The notes: generated from the letters alone by a model not told the origin. 64,000 bases of DNA from Bacillus sp. Cs-700 (GCF_011082085.1 NZ_CP041063.1:3272001-3336000); one strand, 5' to 3'; positions 26,301 to 34,814 are shown, counted from the first letter of the stretch. Translations and numbers: made by a program.

Positions 26301-27455
26301 ATGGATGTGAAATTGCATGACATTGGAGAAGGAATGTCAGAAGGCGAAATCGTGCAGCTTCTAGTTAAGCCTGGCGATCATGTGCTAGTTGATCAGCCAT
26401 TAGTCGAAGTACAGACCGATAAAGTGACGGCGGAGCTTCCGTCTCCTTTTGCGGGAAAAGTAGAAACGATTTATGTAGAAGCAGGTGAAGTTATTGAAGT
26501 AGGAGGGACGCTGTTAACGATTTCTCCAATTCCACAGCACGCCGAGCAAACACTGCTTCCACACCGAAAGAAAAGAATTTTAGCGGCCCCTTTTACGAGA
26601 AAAATTGCGCGCGAAAATAATGTCGATATTGAGGAAGTTAAGGGGACAGGGCCAGCAGGGCGAATTACTGATGAAGATGTTTTTAGGCATCTTGCGACAA
26701 CTCAAAAGCCCGAAGAAAAAGAAACAAAAGCAATAGAGAAAGAAATAGAGAAAGAAGCAACTGAACGAACGATTCCGTTTTCAACAAGACGGAAACAAAT
26801 TTCAGCGAAAATGAAAAAATCCACTTTAACCATTCCACATGTAACTCATTTTGACGAAGTTGATGTAACGAACATCTTAGAAATGAAAAAAGCAATGAAA
26901 GAAGGTAAGGGTCAATCTATTTCGGTTGCTGCTTTTTATATTAAAGCGGTATGCGTGGCGTTAAAAGAGTTCCCTATTTTTAACTCGGAGTTGAGAGAAG
27001 AAGAAGGGCAGATTTGCTTGAAGCCCGATCTTCATATTGGTTTAGCTACTGATACGGAAGAAGGACTAATCGTTCCGGTTATCCATCATTGTGATAAACT
27101 CTCAATCAACGAAATTCATAAAAAAATGAAAAATCTACACCATGCAGCAATGAATAATGAACTCACAAGCAAAAACCTTAGCGAGAGTACATTTACAATT
27201 AGTAATGCAGGCCCACTTGGCAGTACGGGTGCAACGCCGATTATTAATTACCCACAAGTTGCCCTTCTAGCTTTCCATAAAACGAAAAAAATGCCCGTCG
27301 TTAAAGAAAATGATGAGATTGTTATTCGATCGATAATGTCAATTTCCATGACTTTTGATCATCGTATCGCAGATGGAGGGACATCTATGCGTTTTACTAA
27401 TCGTTTTATTGAATTGATTGAACAACCTTCCCTACTATTAACGGAGCTTGTCTAA
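26301..27455 (+). CDS. 2-oxoacid dehydrogenase E2 component (dihydrolipoamide acyltransferase)
   Basis: A 384-residue core subunit. Domains: one lipoyl domain (residues 1-75, lipoyl Lys in EVQTDKVTAELPSP), a peripheral-subunit-binding domain (about 88-130: AAPFTRKIARENNVDIEEV, GTGPAGRITDEDV), a charged Glu/Lys linker, and the catalytic domain ending with MTFDHRIADGGTSMRF (active-site His and Asp). Two ATGs (26298, 26301) follow GGGAGG; the second is better spaced. It transfers the acyl group, predicted phenylacetyl, to CoA. Lipoylation may depend on LplJ at 9.2 kb. Confidence 0.92.
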   Translation: MDVKLHDIGEGMSEGEIVQLLVKPGDHVLVDQPLVEVQTDKVTAELPSPFAGKVETIYVEAGEVIEVGGTLLTISPIPQHAEQTLLPHRKKRILAAPFTRKIARENNVDIEEVKGTGPAGRITDEDVFRHLATTQKPEEKETKAIEKEIEKEATERTIPFSTRRKQISAKMKKSTLTIPHVTHFDEVDVTNILEMKKAMKEGKGQSISVAAFYIKAVCVALKEFPIFNSELREEEGQICLKPDLHIGLATDTEEGLIVPVIHHCDKLSINEIHKKMKNLHHAAMNNELTSKNLSESTFTISNAGPLGSTGATPIINYPQVALLAFHKTKKMPVVKENDEIVIRSIMSISMTFDHRIADGGTSMRFTNRFIELIEQPSLLLTELV

Positions 27456-28858
27456 TGGTGGTAGGTGAAATTATACATGAAAAAGACGTTGTCATAATTG
27501 GAGCAGGTCCAGCCGGATATGAAGCGGCATTTCGTGCTGCTAAAAATGGGAGAGACGTTACGCTAATTGATCGATTTCGTCCGGGTGGGGAATGCCTCCA
27601 TAGCGGATGCATTCCTTCAAAACTGCTTGCGGCAGCTGCTAGGAAAATGCATGAAAAGACACCAGGAATTAAGGTGACACCCGCATTTTGCATGGACAAA
27701 TGGCAGGAAGAAAAGAATTCGCTAATTGCTACGATGGAAAAAGGACTACAAGCCCGCTTTCATTCAAGCAACATCGAATGTGTAAAAGGACAGGCATCTT
27801 TTCTCTCAGAAAACAGGATTGGAGCTGAACAGGGGGAGAAATTTGAAGTGTGGTCATTTAACCATGCCATTCTTGCGACGGGAAGCAGCCCAATTATGCC
27901 TAACTTTCTTTCATCTTCTTCTCACCCTAACATTCTTCCTTTAGAACATCTTTATACCTTATCGTCTCTTCCAAATCAGCTTATCCTGTTTGGATCTGAT
28001 TATCTCACAATAGAGGCTGCTAGCACGTTTCGTGCGCTAGGAGTTGAAGTAACGATCGTGACGCATCAAGAGACCATTCTTCCTGAATGGGATGAAAGCA
28101 TTCAACGAGAATCGATAAGGCAGTTTAAGAAGCAAAAAGTCTCCTTGTACACAGGAGTATCCAATTGTCTGGTGAAGGAACGTGAAATGACTCTAGTTTT
28201 TTGTCATGCTAAAGGAGAAACCGTAGAAGTAGAAACAGAGATGATCGTCTATTCAATTGGACGAGTCGGAAATAGCGATTCGTTAGGGGTGGACCAAGTA
28301 GGTATTGATATACAGGATGATGGCACCATTCCTATTTCTGAGGAATGTAAAACAACAAGAGCAAATATTTATGCTTGTGGTGATCTAACAGGAGGACCTT
28401 CCCTCGCAGTGAAAGGAATCAAGCAGGGAAAGACTGCTGCAGATCATTGCAGTGGGGTAAAGTCTACTTTCTCGCTTGAATGCCTTCCAAAGGTCATACA
28501 CACCCAAACTCCGATATCGTCTGTAGGGTTAACCAAAACTGAAGCGAAAGAAGCAGGCTACGAAGTGATGACAGCAAGCTCCTCAATGAAAGCAAACGGT
28601 TATGCGATGGTCACTGGAAACACAGAAGGAAAGGTTGTGATCCATCGTGATCGAGAAAGTCATGTATTGTTAGGGTTTCATGCCATAGGAGCAGGTGCAG
28701 TAGAACTCATTGAAAAAGCAGCGCTTGCTATTGAAATGGGTGCGAGGGATGAAGACTTTATCTATCCTTATACACCGCATCCAGGTTATGGAGAAGCATG
28801 GACAGATGCAGTTGAAAGTACAGTGGAGAACAAGGTGGAAACAAAGATAAGTCAATAG
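27455..28858 (+). CDS. 2-oxoacid dehydrogenase E3 component (dihydrolipoyl dehydrogenase)
   Basis: A 467-residue flavoprotein that reoxidises the lipoyl arm with NAD. FAD site IIGAGPAGYEAAFRAAKNG, redox disulfide GGECLHSGCIPSK (usual GGTCLNVGCIPSK altered outside the cysteines), second FAD site YACGDLTGG, and the C-terminal active base in TPHPGYGEAW, where the common form is HPHPTLSE; His and Glu are kept. The NAD-binding glycine motif is degenerate: LILFGSDYLTIEAASTFRAL has Ser-Asp where Gly-Gly is normal. Its start shares a base with the E2 stop. Probably dedicated to this complex. Confidence 0.88.
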   Translation: MVVGEIIHEKDVVIIGAGPAGYEAAFRAAKNGRDVTLIDRFRPGGECLHSGCIPSKLLAAAARKMHEKTPGIKVTPAFCMDKWQEEKNSLIATMEKGLQARFHSSNIECVKGQASFLSENRIGAEQGEKFEVWSFNHAILATGSSPIMPNFLSSSSHPNILPLEHLYTLSSLPNQLILFGSDYLTIEAASTFRALGVEVTIVTHQETILPEWDESIQRESIRQFKKQKVSLYTGVSNCLVKEREMTLVFCHAKGETVEVETEMIVYSIGRVGNSDSLGVDQVGIDIQDDGTIPISEECKTTRANIYACGDLTGGPSLAVKGIKQGKTAADHCSGVKSTFSLECLPKVIHTQTPISSVGLTKTEAKEAGYEVMTASSSMKANGYAMVTGNTEGKVVIHRDRESHVLLGFHAIGAGAVELIEKAALAIEMGARDEDFIYPYTPHPGYGEAWTDAVESTVENKVETKISQ

Positions 28859-28860
28859 AT

Positions 28861-28886
28861 AAAACGCTCCGATTGGAGCGTTTTTT
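28861..28886 (+). terminator. Terminator at the end of the phenylalanine operon
   Basis: AAAACGCTCC-GATT-GGAGCGTTTTTT. Confidence 0.92.
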
Positions 28887-28910
28887 CATTTGCTTTTAAA
28901 AATCTACTGA

Positions 28911-29480
28911 TCAGCGGAAAGGAGAGGGATAATGAATGATCATCGTGGCTTTACATGGTTGATCAGAAGTATTTCGATAATAGTGGGCGTAATTTGCTGT
29001 GAATCTTAAACTTTCTCCATGAGAGATGATAAATTTTTGTGTATCAACTTCAAGGCTCATACTCCCTTCTTCAATAAACACATATTCTTCTACGCCCTCA
29101 GGGTGAGGATTTGAGTGATAGTTACAGCCCGGGGCAAGTTCAATATAAAAAGTTTCAAATGATTTTCCAGGTTCCATAGGGAAGAGGGGAATGACTTTCA
29201 TTTTTCCACCTTCTTCTATTAGGGGTTCTATTTCAAATCTGTTTACTTTTTTGATTACGGGCTGTTCTTCATCAATGAATGCTGTGAAAGATACGCCCAG
29301 TCCGTTAGCAATTTTCCATAACGTGTTAACGGTAGGATTCGAAGCTCCGCGCTCAATCTGTGCAAGCATTGGCTTACTTACAGAACATCGCTCTGATAAT
29401 TGATCGAGACTTAATCTATTTTCAAGACGAATTTTTTTTAATTTCTGACCGATTTGTTGCGTTAATGATTGGTTTTCCAT
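28911..29480 (-). CDS. XRE-type regulator with C-terminal cupin sensor domain
   Basis: A 189-residue regulator. The N-terminal helix-turn-helix spans about residues 10-65 (KIRLENRLSLDQLSERCSVS, QIERGASNPTVNTLWKIANG). The C-terminal cupin (about 110-185) has YHSNPHPEGVEEYVFIEEG and TANYAHYYRN, which may bind a small ligand or metal. Start ATG 29480 has AAGGAGTATGTA upstream; the longer frame to 29609 crosses the promoter region and is rejected. Divergent from azlCD, it most likely controls those genes through the palindrome between them. Confidence 0.88.
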   Translation of the reverse strand: MENQSLTQQIGQKLKKIRLENRLSLDQLSERCSVSKPMLAQIERGASNPTVNTLWKIANGLGVSFTAFIDEEQPVIKKVNRFEIEPLIEEGGKMKVIPLFPMEPGKSFETFYIELAPGCNYHSNPHPEGVEEYVFIEEGSMSLEVDTQKFIISHGESLRFTANYAHYYRNTSDQPCKATMIIHYPSPFR

Positions 29481-29528
29481 TACATACTCCTTTTTAGCTG
29501 TTTGATGGAGGTCATTTATTGAAAATTT

Positions 29529-29565
29529 GTTTAATATAACATACAATAAGTTTAATATATTAAAC
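29529..29565. promoter_or_regulatory. Operator in the azlC / XRE-cupin divergent region
   Basis: A perfect 16-bp palindrome GTTTAATATATTAAAC (29550-29565) preceded at 21-bp distance by a half copy GTTTAATATA (29529-29538). The spacing of two helical turns suits two repressor dimers side by side. Binding by the adjacent XRE-cupin protein is inferred. Confidence 0.65.
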
Positions 29566-29590
29566 GATTTGGAGCAACAGGAGGGATATG

Positions 29591-30292
29591 ATGGAGGCAA
29601 GCGTAGCAAACGATTCAGAGTTTGGAGAGGGATTAAAGGCAGGAATAAGCATTGCTGTCGGGTATATGCCAGTTGCCCTTACTTTTGGTTTACTAGCAAG
29701 AACGACAGGGCTTACACTTTATGAAGCTGTTCTTATGAGCGTCCTCGTTTTTGCTGGGGCTGCTCAGTACATTACGTTAAGCTTAGTCGCGATAGGCACA
29801 GGTGCATTTGAAATTATTTTTACAATCTTTATCGTTAATATTCGACATCTTTTAATGAGTGCCTCTATTAATGAGAAAGTGGAAGAAGATACACCTTGGA
29901 AAAAAGCAGTCTATGCCTTTGGTATTACAGATGAAACGTTTACGGTTTCAGCAACGAAAGCAGGTAGACTCACGACTGGATATATGTTTGGTTTATGTTT
30001 GATCTCTTATTCCAGTTGGGTTCTTTTTACAGGGGGAGGTTACATAGCTGGAGCTACGCTCCCAAGTGTGGTTCAGCAAGGAATGAGCGTTGCGCTTTAT
30101 GCCATGTTTATCGGACTGCTTATCCCCTCTGCTAAAAAAAGTCGGAAAGTGCTTTTTCTCGCGGCCCTTGCTGCTTTATTTAATAGTTTCCTTACGTTTG
30201 CTCAGTTTTCAACAGGCTGGTCGATTGTGCTTGCTACTTTGTTATCTTCCATAATCGTTGAGTGGGTAATGGGGGGAGAGAAAAATGAGTAA
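29591..30292 (+). CDS. azlC: AzlC-family branched-chain amino-acid exporter, large subunit
   Basis: A 233-residue membrane protein with about seven hydrophobic segments and the family motif VFAGAAQYITLSL near residue 55 and NIRHLLMSASI near residue 87. AzlCD pairs export branched-chain amino acids and analogues. Of two ATGs (29588, 29591) the second is better spaced from GGAGGG. It overlaps azlD by eight bases. Neighbouring XRE-cupin gene is the likely regulator; B. subtilis azlCD is controlled instead by AzlB. Confidence 0.92.
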   Translation: MEASVANDSEFGEGLKAGISIAVGYMPVALTFGLLARTTGLTLYEAVLMSVLVFAGAAQYITLSLVAIGTGAFEIIFTIFIVNIRHLLMSASINEKVEEDTPWKKAVYAFGITDETFTVSATKAGRLTTGYMFGLCLISYSSWVLFTGGGYIAGATLPSVVQQGMSVALYAMFIGLLIPSAKKSRKVLFLAALAALFNSFLTFAQFSTGWSIVLATLLSSIIVEWVMGGEKNE

Positions 30293-30590
30293 CACGATGC
30301 TCTGGTTAATTATAGGTCTTGCTATTGTAACGTATATTCCAAGAATGATACCACTCGTTTTCTTTAACTCAGATAAAATACCATCCGTTGTTCAAAACGT
30401 ACTAAAGAACGTTCCCTTCGCTATTCTAGGGGCGCTTATCTTTCCTGGCATCCTGACAATTAATGATGATTTACTGTTTGGTGTTATTGGAGCGGGTGCG
30501 GCAATTTTCGCTGCATATCTTGGAGCAAACTTAATCGTGGTCGTTATGTTTGCAGTAGCAGTTTTAAGTACGTATGCCTATTTTATTTAA
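30285..30590 (+). CDS. azlD: AzlD-family branched-chain amino-acid exporter, small subunit
   Basis: A 101-residue membrane protein with four hydrophobic stretches, starting WLIIGLAIVTYIPRMIPLVF, the AzlD signature. It overlaps azlC by eight bases and starts behind GGGGGGAGAG. It forms the small subunit of the exporter. Confidence 0.92.
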   Translation: MSNTMLWLIIGLAIVTYIPRMIPLVFFNSDKIPSVVQNVLKNVPFAILGALIFPGILTINDDLLFGVIGAGAAIFAAYLGANLIVVVMFAVAVLSTYAYFI

Positions 30591-30683
30591 TACAATCAAA
30601 AATTAAATGATTTATATTTTCTGATTTTTGTGATATAACCAAAGTAAAACTAAATATTGTCTTCTAAAGAGGAGGAATGAAAC

Positions 30684-30806
30684 ATGCATTTGTTTCGTAT
30701 TTTGATGGTTGGTTTTTTCTCAATGACCGCTGTGTCACTCGTTTGGTTCCAATCTGTCGAAGTGGTCTCCTCATTCATTGACTTTTTCTTTCACAATAAA
30801 AGATAA
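30684..30806 (+). CDS. Small membrane protein, 40 aa
   Basis: A 40-codon gene with a strong GAGGAGG ribosome site and its own terminator 7 bp after the stop. The peptide (MHLFRILMVGFFSMTAVSLV at the start) has one hydrophobic helix over residues 3-22, an amphipathic second half, and a basic end HNKR. A TATAAC near 30633 may be the -10 box. I do not recognise the family. The combination of ribosome site, clean frame and terminator makes it a likely real gene. Confidence 0.65.
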   Translation: MHLFRILMVGFFSMTAVSLVWFQSVEVVSSFIDFFFHNKR

Positions 30807-30812
30807 CGTGTT

Positions 30813-30842
30813 GAAAAGAGCTTTTTTAAAGCTCTTTTTTCT
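30813..30842 (+). terminator. Terminator after the 40-residue membrane protein gene
   Basis: AAGAGCTTT-TTT-AAAGCTCTT followed by TTTT. Confidence 0.82.
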
Positions 30843-30930
30843 TTGCTTTTTTACCTGCACTAAAATTTTGCTATACTATTCAAGAACTTTGCAACAAAGA
30901 TAGGACCAAATAGAAAAGGATGTTGCCCTT

Positions 30931-31803
30931 ATGAGATGTATTTCAATTGATATGGATGGGACGCTGTTAACGAACGAACAAACTGTTAGTTTTGAGAATG
31001 TAAATGCTATTCGAGAGGCACAGAGTCAAGGTATTACAGTAGTTCTTAATACTGGGAGAGCTTATGATGGTGCGATAAAGCCACTTGAAGGTACTGGTCT
31101 AGAGCTCCCGATTATTTGCTATAACGGTGCTGAGATTCGTTCAATTGAAGGAGATATTTTGCACGCCATTTATCTTGATGATGAGCAAGTTCAGTCGATA
31201 AAAGGAATTCTTGATGATGAAAGTATTTATTATCAGCTATTTACAAACAAAGGTGTATTCACTCATGATTATGAGGGCACGATTGACTTAATCATCGATA
31301 TGATGAAAAGTTCAAATCCTAATTTAACTGAAGAAGAATTGCATGTTGGCGCTAAGCGTCAGTTTGAGAGTTTGTCACTAAAGGCCGTTGATAACTTTGA
31401 TGAATTGTTGGCAGATAAAAGCCTCCATGTCTATAAATTCCTTAGTTTCTCTTTTGATGAAGAACGGTTGGAACGAGCAGCATCTTTAGCGGAAAGCGTT
31501 CAGAAGACAGTAGTGACCTCATCAGGTAAAGAAAACCTAGAAATCAATCACGAGAATGCACAAAAGGGACTAGCTCTTGAGACGTTTGTTGCCCAAACTG
31601 GCCTAGATATGAAGCAAACGGCTGCAATTGGAGATAATTATAATGACATTTCCATGTTTAAAAAAGCATCCTATTCTATCGCGATGGGAAATGCCGATGA
31701 GAAAATAAAACAACAAGTTTCGTTTGTCACGAAAAGCAACGAACATGAGGGCGTTGCGCATGCTATTTATAAATTAATGGACGAAGATCTTCTTTCTAGT
31801 TAA
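30931..31803 (+). CDS. Cof-type HAD-IIB family phosphatase
   Basis: A 290-residue haloacid-dehalogenase phosphatase. Motif I SIDMDGTLL (nucleophile Asp near residue 7), motif II LNTGRA, motif III lysine in ENAQKGLAL, and motif IV GDNYNDISMF. The cap of type IIB lies between about residues 85 and 195. Such enzymes dephosphorylate sugar phosphates, flavin or pyridoxal phosphates. The closest B. subtilis relatives are the YwtE/YkrA group; the substrate cannot be told. GGATGTTGCCCTT before ATG 30931 is a modest ribosome site. Confidence 0.9.
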   Translation: MRCISIDMDGTLLTNEQTVSFENVNAIREAQSQGITVVLNTGRAYDGAIKPLEGTGLELPIICYNGAEIRSIEGDILHAIYLDDEQVQSIKGILDDESIYYQLFTNKGVFTHDYEGTIDLIIDMMKSSNPNLTEEELHVGAKRQFESLSLKAVDNFDELLADKSLHVYKFLSFSFDEERLERAASLAESVQKTVVTSSGKENLEINHENAQKGLALETFVAQTGLDMKQTAAIGDNYNDISMFKKASYSIAMGNADEKIKQQVSFVTKSNEHEGVAHAIYKLMDEDLLSS

Positions 31804-31940
31804 GAGAAGTCGAGAAAATGTTTAACTTTTTTGACAACGGGAACTGCTTTTTATAGGAAGGGATTCCCAGTTAAGGAGGTTTTCCGGACCCTTGTTCGCG
31901 CAGTCTTTGAAATACTCTGCTAAAGGAGCTGGAAAAGACA

Positions 31941-32192
31941 ATGATGAAACCAACAGAAATTGAAGAAAAAGCAACATGTCGGATGTGTGAAACAGAGTAT
32001 ACGTGGTTTATTCCGATTGCTAAGGAAGACGTTCATGCAAATGATCGGGTTGAAGCAACCGGGATCACGACAAAAAGCAGTCAGGCACCAATTGTTGAAC
32101 TTCATGTCCTTGCAGAATGCCCAGTATGTGGTATCCTCAATCGGTTTGATCACAGTTACGATCGTACAAATGTCTATGTGGAAAGTTCATAA
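31941..32192 (+). CDS. Small zinc-ribbon-like protein, 83 aa
   Basis: An 83-residue soluble protein with two CxxC pairs, CRMC (about residue 13) and CPVC (about residue 62), which would bind one zinc. ATG 31941 (or 31944) follows AAAGGAG. No known family comes to mind. It ends at a terminator and stands alone. Confidence 0.7.
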   Translation: MMKPTEIEEKATCRMCETEYTWFIPIAKEDVHANDRVEATGITTKSSQAPIVELHVLAECPVCGILNRFDHSYDRTNVYVESS

Positions 32193-32202
32193 ATGCGTTA
32201 GG

Positions 32203-32232
32203 AAGCCGGCAGATTATCTGTCGGCTTTTTTT
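32203..32232 (+). terminator. Terminator after the zinc-ribbon gene
   Basis: AAGCCGGCAG-ATTAT-CTGTCGGCTT then TTTTT. Confidence 0.88.
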
Positions 32233-32381
32233 GAGGGGATTGATTCGATTTCCCTTTTAAATCAATTGAAAGGTTTATGGTAATTTTGTAGAACATATAG
32301 GAGAGACTGTGATTGGCCTGTTCTAAAAAAAAGTTTTGCTCGTACTATTTATATAGAGGTCGTATCGGGAGGAGAATGAAG

Positions 32382-33650
32382 ATGAAGAAGCGTATAACAT
32401 GGATCATTCTAGGATTCTCAATTTATGCCCTGATTCTGGGGCTCTATTTATTTAATTGGGCGGATTTTGGAGTACCTGAGGCGTATCTAGGGACAGCGGC
32501 AGATCCGGCCACCTTCATGACAGACAGGCAGTTAGAACTATCAGAGGAGTATTCACGTTACAGAAGTTTCTTATCTTTTATCGCAATTCCCTATGAATGG
32601 TTAATTTATTTAGCCGTTCTTGGATTTGGCTTATCAAAGCTGTTTAAGCAATTTAGTGAAGGGGTTTCTAGAAAAAGTGTCGTTGTGGTTCCTCTTTATT
32701 TGCTTCTACTTACGACGTTTACATGGTTGCTCACATTTCCTCTGCATTATTGGGCGAGATCACTTTCAGTTAAATATGGCATTAACACTCAATCGTTCTC
32801 AGGGTGGATGAAAGATGAAATGATTTCCTTTTGGATTGACATTCTATTGACATCCCTTGTTATCGGTGTCCTTTATGCGTTAATGAAACGGTTTAAGAAA
32901 AAGTGGTGGCTGATGGCTTGGGGGCTAATGGTTCCGTACCTTGCCTTTATGATGTACATTCAACCAGTTGTCATAGATCCTTTATATAATGATTTTACTT
33001 CCCTAACAGATAAAGCACTAGAAGAAGAAATTCTTACAATGGCGGATAGTGCTGACATTCCAGCTGATCGAGTATTTGAAGTAAACATGTCAGAGAAAAC
33101 AAACGCAATGAATGCCTATGTATCTGGTATTGGTTCAAATTTAAGAATTGTTCTTTGGGATACTACTCTGAATAAGCTAGATGATGATGAAGTGCTGTTT
33201 ATTATGGCTCATGAAATGGGTCATTATGTGATGAATCATTTATATGGAAATTTAGTTGGTGCACTCGTTACGAGCTTTATGGGATTGTATCTCGCATATA
33301 GGCTTCTAGGAGCAATGATTCGAAAATGGGGTGATGCATGGGGGATTACCTCAGCATCAGATCTTGCATCCTTACCAGCATTATTCTTGCTTTTTTCACT
33401 TATGTCTTTCGTTGCTAGTCCTGTTGAACTAGCGATTTCTCGTAACGCCGAAATGAAAGCAGATGCGTATGCTATCGAAATGACTCATGATGTTGATGCC
33501 GCTATTGGGTCTTTCCAAACGTTAACTGTAAACAGCTTAAATGAAGTGAATCCGCCATTTATCGTAAAATACTTTAAATATGGGCATCCTACGATGATGG
33601 AACGGCTAATTATGTTAAATGAATACGAAAAGGACGTTCCCAATGACTAA
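32382..33650 (+). CDS. yhfN: M48 family metallopeptidase (YhfN/Ste24-like)
   Basis: A 422-residue membrane zinc protease of the Ste24/CAAX-protease type. The N-terminal helix begins KRITWIILGFSIYALILGLY, further helices fall between residues 60 and 200, the zinc motif is HEMGHYVMNH (about residue 280), and the third ligand Glu sits in NAEMKADAYAIE. Start ATG 32382 follows GGGAGGAG; ATG 32376 and an upstream frame at 32313 are less well placed. B. subtilis yhfN lies in the same yhf neighbourhood. Likely role is membrane-protein quality control. Confidence 0.92.
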   Translation: MKKRITWIILGFSIYALILGLYLFNWADFGVPEAYLGTAADPATFMTDRQLELSEEYSRYRSFLSFIAIPYEWLIYLAVLGFGLSKLFKQFSEGVSRKSVVVVPLYLLLLTTFTWLLTFPLHYWARSLSVKYGINTQSFSGWMKDEMISFWIDILLTSLVIGVLYALMKRFKKKWWLMAWGLMVPYLAFMMYIQPVVIDPLYNDFTSLTDKALEEEILTMADSADIPADRVFEVNMSEKTNAMNAYVSGIGSNLRIVLWDTTLNKLDDDEVLFIMAHEMGHYVMNHLYGNLVGALVTSFMGLYLAYRLLGAMIRKWGDAWGITSASDLASLPALFLLFSLMSFVASPVELAISRNAEMKADAYAIEMTHDVDAAIGSFQTLTVNSLNEVNPPFIVKYFKYGHPTMMERLIMLNEYEKDVPND

Positions 33651-33668
33651 GGGGCGTCTTTTTTTTAT
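33632..33668 (+). terminator. Terminator overlapping the yhfN stop
   Basis: AGGACGTTCCC and GGGGCGTCT pair around AATGACTAA, which contains the stop codon, then an eight-base T-run. Confidence 0.8.
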
Positions 33669-33837
33669 GAATAACCAACAACTTCTAGGGTATCCTGTTT
33701 TGAAGTGCTCTTAACGTAACAGAACATTCACTTTAAGAAAAAGGTAAGATAGTATAGGATGAATAGTGAGTAGTAAATTAGAGTATGAGATCGTGCTTTA
33801 TTCATATTGTTAGATTAATGGTGATGAGGTGACAAAC

Positions 33838-34224
33838 GTGAACGAAGAAATTAAAAGAGTACTTGATGCTGGCGTATATGGAACACCGGAATTAAAGCCA
33901 GCCGAAAAAGCCTTGTTCTTATCAACATTTAGAGAGCGAGTTTATATTGCTCTTACGAAAAGACAAGTTGCGCAAAATAATGTTTATAAAGAAGTGAAAG
34001 AAGAAATGAGAAGAGTTCGTAATGGGATTCTTTATTTGAATGGGGACTTATCCTATTCGATGCTTTCAAAATATATTAAGGAAGCAAGTAAGCTTTCTAT
34101 ATCATTTACAATCGTGAATGATAAAGAAACAGACACACCGCTTGGTCTAGTTCTAGCCTCAAAACAGGAAGCGGTTGAGCGAGAAGAGGTTTTTATTCGT
34201 GATGATCGCTTTTCATTGGAGTAA
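33838..34224 (+). CDS. yueI: YueI family protein (DUF1694)
   Basis: A 128-residue soluble protein of the YueI family: VYGTPELKPAEKALFLSTFR (about residues 13-32) and FRERVYIALTKRQV, with a C-terminal alpha/beta domain. Function unknown; structural relatives are nucleotide-binding-like. GTG 33838 follows GAGGTG; GTG 33829 is that same site. It is three bases upstream of a thioredoxin-like gene and probably co-transcribed with it. Confidence 0.85.
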   Translation: MNEEIKRVLDAGVYGTPELKPAEKALFLSTFRERVYIALTKRQVAQNNVYKEVKEEMRRVRNGILYLNGDLSYSMLSKYIKEASKLSISFTIVNDKETDTPLGLVLASKQEAVEREEVFIRDDRFSLE

Positions 34225-34227
34225 CGG

Positions 34228-34764
34228 ATGAATAAAAAAGCTAGAATGAAAATGATTAAGAAGTTTGTGCTGATTGTTCTTGCGGTTGCACTTGGATGGG
34301 GGATCTACAATACTGTGATTGCTGATCGAAGTGTAGGTACTGAGGTTGGTGATCAGGCGGCTGATTTTACCCTTGAGACGATGGAAGGCAAAGAAGTCGG
34401 CCTTTCAGATTATGAAGGACAACCTGTTTTCTTGAACTTCTGGGCAACCTGGTGTCCACCATGTGAAGAAGAAATGCCTGATATTCAACAATTTTCAGAT
34501 GAATATGGGGAAGAAGTAGCGGTATTATCCGTGAATTTCACTAAGTTTGAGCCCAATAAGGAAGCCATTCCTAAATTTGTGGAATCACATAACTTAACAT
34601 TCCCGATTCTTATGGATCGAGAAGGCAAAGTTGGGGAGAATCTTTATCAAGTTATTTCAATGCCAACGTCATTCATGATTGATCGTGAAGGAGTTATTCG
34701 CCAGAAACGAGTAGGTCCGTTGACGTTAAAAGACATGGAAGGATGGCTTGATCAAGTAAAATGA
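34228..34764 (+). CDS. TlpA/ResA-like membrane-anchored thiol-disulfide oxidoreductase
   Basis: A 178-residue protein: N-terminal anchor (residues about 10-28), then a thioredoxin fold with active site FWATWCPPCEEEMP (about residue 75) and the cis-proline loop SMPTSFMID. It faces the outside of the membrane and reduces disulfides, for example in cytochrome c maturation (ResA) or spore formation (StoA). ResA would lie next to resB/resC, which are not here, so the substrate is open. It follows yueI by three bases. Confidence 0.9.
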   Translation: MNKKARMKMIKKFVLIVLAVALGWGIYNTVIADRSVGTEVGDQAADFTLETMEGKEVGLSDYEGQPVFLNFWATWCPPCEEEMPDIQQFSDEYGEEVAVLSVNFTKFEPNKEAIPKFVESHNLTFPILMDREGKVGENLYQVISMPTSFMIDREGVIRQKRVGPLTLKDMEGWLDQVK

Positions 34765-34796
34765 AAAAACGGTCTCGGAAACTGAGACCGTTTTTC
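34764..34796. terminator. Bidirectional terminator
   Basis: AAAAACGGTCTC-GGAAACT-GAGACCGTTTTT between converging genes. Confidence 0.92.
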
Positions 34797-34814
34797 TTAT
34801 TGAGAAAATGGAAG

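Noticed and set aside
31960-32283. 107-codon plus-strand frame
   Set aside because: Runs in another frame through the zinc-ribbon gene and its terminator, without a ribosome site.
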